64,000 nt of DNA from an uncultured Fusicatenibacter sp. (GTDB lineage: Bacteria > Bacillota > Clostridia > Lachnospirales > Lachnospiraceae). The position numbers and the translations under genes are program-made. The DNA is taken from positions 1 through 64,000 of the forward strand of contig CABUPZ010000005.1 of NCBI GenBank assembly GCA_902493585.1. The letters are read 5' to 3'. Below, in pieces: positions 60,878-64,000 of the stretch. Numbering within the stretch: position 1 is the first letter of the stretch; every line of letters starts with the position of its first letter. The notes beneath the pieces are model-generated. The model was given only the letters and a program-made list of their open reading frames with translations, had not been told where the DNA came from and did no database searches.

Positions 60878-63811
60878 ATGAAGAAGTGTATTGCAATTAT
60901 TGGAGGCGGTGTAGCTGGATGTACGGCAGCATTATTGGCGTGGAATATGGGACTTTTTCCAGTTATTATCGAACGAAGAAGTTATCTGGGATTTGAAATT
61001 AATGGAAGATACCAGATATTTACTGAAAAAAAGGCATGGGAAATCTATCATGAACAAAGTGTACTTCAGCTGTCGGGAGAAGACATTGATGAGGAAATCT
61101 GCTTTTATCAGGGAGAGACAAAGGCTAATTTAATGAAGCAGATTTATGAGAAAGGAATCCCGTGCCTTCTGTTTACACATGTGGCGGGTGTAGTATGTGA
61201 TGAACAGAAGCAGGTTGCAGGATTGATTTTGGCAAACAGCTATGGAAGTTGGTATATACGGGCTGACAGTGTATTGGACTGTACCGGAGATGGTGTGGCG
61301 AAAAATGCAGTCAGGGGGTTTGCGTTAGACGGGAAATTAAAGAAAGCCTCTTATGTTTTGGAACTGGAAGGAGAAGGGCTTGGCAATGGAAAACTTCAGC
61401 TGAACACAACATCTGGCTGGAACGGGATTCTTACTTTGCATCCTTCCAGAAGAGGGGCAGATACGAAGGTGGCAGTGTTTGAGACAGAGATATCCATGGA
61501 GGAAAATGCTCATCCTGCAAATGTTCGCAGCAGGTTGGAACACGAACTGAAATCCAGGGCAGTTTCTGTTATTGCGGCAGTCAGGGAATATTTTGCCGAC
61601 AGATGCATCTATGTAATCAATATGGGGGCAGAAGTCGCCATGCTTCCTGTTACAGGAAACTATTTTAAAGAATTTTCAGGGATTTATGAGAACCAGAATC
61701 CCTTAAAGTTTCCCTTCACTCCTTCGGAACTGTTGATGATGGAGAAAGAGATGAAAAGGATACTTCAGGTTATCAATAAAGAAGAAAAAAAGAACGCAAA
61801 AAGTGTTTGGGTCTTTCTCAATGGCTCTCGTTTTCCGGTTTCAGAGGTGTTAAGTTCTCGAAAAGGGGAGAAGATGGAGATAGAAGGCACAGTGCTTTGG
61901 CCGGTTCATTTGGAGAAGAAAGCAGCCAAGCCTTATGACGGCAATATTGCAGTGATTGGTCTGGGGACAGCAGGAATGTCAGCACTCTTTGGAATTGAAG
62001 CGGAAAGGGTAACTGCCGGTCATACCGTGGGAGCAGAAAGTCAGTATATTTTAGGCGGTACCAGAACGGCTGGCCATGTGGCTAACTATTATCACGGAAG
62101 AATCGGTGGCTTTACAAAAAGATTGAATGAGATCTACGATGCCTTTGACCGAGATGTATTAAAAACCCCTAGGAAGTATCGGGAAATGTTTGGATTCAGT
62201 TATGTGCATCTGGCGCTGATGTTTCATTATGAAGTAGTGAAGAAAAAAAGGGATCTTTTGCTGGCAACGGTGGCTTTCGACGCTATGAAGGAGGGAAACA
62301 GAGTAACGGGCGCTTTGATGGTCAATGAAAATGGAGTGTTTCGTGTTGATGCAGATGTTACCCTGGATATGACCGGAAATGGGGATATTGCTGCTCTCGC
62401 AGGAGCGGAATTTCATTTTGGTGCGGATGAGGATGGAAGCTGCCAGACTTACAGCCAGTGGGGACTGGAAGAACGGGTTCTGCAGGATTTTCATCAGCGC
62501 AGCACCGTGGGCGATTATGATATGGTGGATGCGACAGAATACAAAGACATGCTGAGAGCTTCGATGATAGCGCAGATGAAAAACAGTGATTATTATAGTT
62601 CAAATCCGGTCTCTTACCGGGAAAGCAGAAGAATTACAGGTAGGGATTATCTGGATATCAAACGGGCAATTTGTAATTATTCCATTGAACAGCCTGTGGC
62701 AGTAGCGGTTAGTACCATTGATAATCACGGAAAAGCCGGAACGGATATTTCCAGGATGGGATTCTGCGCAGTGGTCAGGGATTATAAAGTAGCGCTCTCT
62801 CTTGGATGTTTTCAGCCGAAGGGACTTCAGGGAATTTTGGTGGGAGGAAAAGCAATCTCTGTAGACAAAGATACCCAGGCGGTGGTGCGAATGAATGCAG
62901 ATATTCAGAATGCAGGATACGCTTTGGGTTATATTTCTGCCAAAATGAAAGAATGCGGCGGAAGAGACGTGGAGTATGAAACAATCAGAGAGTTTCTGGA
63001 AAAAGAGGACCTGATTCCGGAAGAATATACCAAAAGAAAATTTCCGGAAGTAAAGGAGGCAGTAAGTCGGTTAAAGGTGGAAGAGCCGCACAGTCTGCTT
63101 GATGTACTTCTCCAGAAAAAAGAAGATGTAGTTCCGGTTCTCAGGGAAGAATGGAAAAGAGAAACGTCTCAAAGCAGAAAAACAGTTCTGGCAAAGGCGC
63201 TGGCGTGGTTTGGAGATCGAACGGGGAAGGATGTAATTGTCAAACGTCTGCGCTGGCTGAAAGAGCATGAAAATACGACGTACATGAGCGATATCGCAGA
63301 GCGGAGCGATACAGTAAAACATGGTATAAGGGAAGAGATGAACGATTACTGGGACATGAATCAGCTGATTGAAGCAGCTGGAAGAATCCGGGATCGGGAA
63401 ATCACAGAACTTTTGTGCGAAATCATTCAGGAAACTCAGTCGGGCGGACCACCGCATTACAGTAGATTTCCATATTTCAGGGTGCGGCGTGACTTGACCT
63501 GTATTCCGTATTATGATCGTGTTTTTAATTTGGTTCATGTGTTTTTCGAATCGCCTGATCCAGCCGCCGGCGAAGTTTTGGCAGGCCTTTTGAAAAAAGA
63601 ATATATCGGGGGAGGATATTATGCACTGTCAGTTACAGACGAGCCGTTGCCGTTGGCATCATATCTGGAATTGATAACGGCGATTGCCGCTTACCGATGT
63701 GGAAGGGAAGAAGGACGTAAAATTATAGAATGTTATGTGCGAGATGTAAGAAGCGTATATGCAAAATTTGCGAAACGCTGTCTGACAGGAGGAAAAGAAA
63801 ATGAGAACTGA
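60878..63811 (+). CDS. Large FAD-dependent oxidoreductase (PF12831-type) with two nucleotide-binding segments
   Basis: 977 residues, almost twice the usual length. Residues 4-30 hold a canonical dinucleotide fold (IAIIGGGVAGCTAALLAWN, acidic IIERR). A second fold-like segment at ~356-400 reads NIAVIGLGTAGMSALFGIEA then GTRTAGHVANYYHGRIGGF, resembling the LGG..T.G.V motif that normally follows the first FAD loop. TGNGDIAALAGA (~500) is the late FAD-contact motif. The C-terminal ~240 residues (from ~740) are helical and repeat-like. No signal peptide, so cytoplasmic. In an operon with sugar permeases it probably oxidises an imported sugar; substrate and whether it is a fusion or duplication are open. 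Confidence 0.8.
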   Translation: MKKCIAIIGGGVAGCTAALLAWNMGLFPVIIERRSYLGFEINGRYQIFTEKKAWEIYHEQSVLQLSGEDIDEEICFYQGETKANLMKQIYEKGIPCLLFTHVAGVVCDEQKQVAGLILANSYGSWYIRADSVLDCTGDGVAKNAVRGFALDGKLKKASYVLELEGEGLGNGKLQLNTTSGWNGILTLHPSRRGADTKVAVFETEISMEENAHPANVRSRLEHELKSRAVSVIAAVREYFADRCIYVINMGAEVAMLPVTGNYFKEFSGIYENQNPLKFPFTPSELLMMEKEMKRILQVINKEEKKNAKSVWVFLNGSRFPVSEVLSSRKGEKMEIEGTVLWPVHLEKKAAKPYDGNIAVIGLGTAGMSALFGIEAERVTAGHTVGAESQYILGGTRTAGHVANYYHGRIGGFTKRLNEIYDAFDRDVLKTPRKYREMFGFSYVHLALMFHYEVVKKKRDLLLATVAFDAMKEGNRVTGALMVNENGVFRVDADVTLDMTGNGDIAALAGAEFHFGADEDGSCQTYSQWGLEERVLQDFHQRSTVGDYDMVDATEYKDMLRASMIAQMKNSDYYSSNPVSYRESRRITGRDYLDIKRAICNYSIEQPVAVAVSTIDNHGKAGTDISRMGFCAVVRDYKVALSLGCFQPKGLQGILVGGKAISVDKDTQAVVRMNADIQNAGYALGYISAKMKECGGRDVEYETIREFLEKEDLIPEEYTKRKFPEVKEAVSRLKVEEPHSLLDVLLQKKEDVVPVLREEWKRETSQSRKTVLAKALAWFGDRTGKDVIVKRLRWLKEHENTTYMSDIAERSDTVKHGIREEMNDYWDMNQLIEAAGRIRDREITELLCEIIQETQSGGPPHYSRFPYFRVRRDLTCIPYYDRVFNLVHVFFESPDPAAGEVLAGLLKKEYIGGGYYALSVTDEPLPLASYLELITAIAAYRCGREEGRKIIECYVRDVRSVYAKFAKRCLTGGKENEN

Positions 63812-64000
63812 ATGGGAGCTGCTACCGGAAATGCTGCGCTGTCAGGGAGGATTTGTTGTATCCAGTCGTGAGGAATGGGAGGAAAAACGCCGCCCGGAAA
63901 TACTGGAACTGTTTAAAAGTCATGTCTATGGACGGATTCCGGATGAAAAGAACATAAAAGTTACGATCCGTTTGGCGGATGAGAAAGAATCAGAAACGAT
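63801..64000 (+). CDS. Glucuronyl-esterase-like (CE15-like) hydrolase, partial at right edge
   Basis: First 66 codons only: after GGAGGAAAAGAAA, ATG at 63801 opens MRTEWELLPEMLRCQGGFVV, then WEEKRRPEILELFKSHVYGR and IPDEKNIKVTIRLADE. The RRPEIL.LF..HVYGR segment is the family's characteristic N-terminal pattern in alpha/beta-hydrolases of the CE15/acetylxylan-esterase group. No signal peptide is visible. It overlaps the oxidoreductase end by 11 bases. The catalytic part is beyond the edge, so the assignment is provisional. Confidence 0.65.
   Translation, partial: MRTEWELLPEMLRCQGGFVVSSREEWEEKRRPEILELFKSHVYGRIPDEKNIKVTIRLADEKESET

Noticed and set aside
1..64000. CRISPR arrays, rRNA genes and a replication origin
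   Set aside because: No regularly spaced repeats, no rRNA-like sequence and no DnaA-box cluster were noticed.

Overview
The window looks like a chromosome segment of a spore-forming Gram-positive gut anaerobe, most likely a Lachnospiraceae member (Blautia/Dorea/Ruminococcus-like). This is inferred from moderate GC, strong AGGAGG ribosome sites, consensus SigA promoters, SpoIIID, a V-type ATPase operon, a LysRS with a fused C-terminal tRNA-binding domain, and many Clostridia-type families. No species-level claim is possible from the sequence alone.

Layout. 1-5925 (minus): V-type ATPase operon G/H-C-I-K-F-E-A, running off the left edge, with its promoter near 6000. 6241-7524: trmB, a small ORF, large palindromes and tRNA-Lys. 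7525-8960: a decayed patch with remnants of thiG and thiH and a truncated, AT-rich SIR2-domain gene. 9074-13042 (minus): spoIIID, then a unit of two membrane proteins (one DUF3100-like), an amidohydrolase and a TauE/SafE-type transporter. 13395: a divergent Crp/Fnr-family regulator. 14321-21007: two tandem SAM methyltransferases translationally coupled to a five-gene nickel/peptide-type ABC importer, with a 19-bp-arm palindrome over the likely promoter. 21449-47291: mostly core genes (cation efflux, BFD ferredoxin, tRNA-Gln, acyl-ACP thioesterase, pncB, cvfB-like, dnaE, pfkA, Trk/Ktr potassium uptake, SpoU methylase, polysaccharide deacetylase-like, SleB-like hydrolase, NfeD/SPFH pair, argF, birA, dusB, MATE, greA-lysS). 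47400-50700: a second decay zone with a DUF4869-like remnant, an internally deleted IS3 element, nuclease and HsdR_N fragments, and dispersed hairpin repeats. 50785-53519: alpha/beta hydrolase, phosphodiesterase/phosphatase and RpiB/LacAB-type isomerase.

53892-64000 is the most interesting block: a YesN/YesM-type two-component system, a solute-binding lipoprotein, two Lpl/Ytc-type sugar permeases, an unusually large FAD-dependent oxidoreductase and the start of a glucuronyl-esterase-like (CE15-like) hydrolase. Two related promoters in this block carry the same roughly 29-bp element exactly 58 bp upstream of the -10 box, pointing to control by the adjacent response regulator. The block is proposed as an import-and-oxidation system for an esterified or acidic glycan.

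The chromosome also carries at least three families of short dispersed intergenic repeats, described in the findings. No CRISPR array, rRNA gene, intact transposon or origin was seen.
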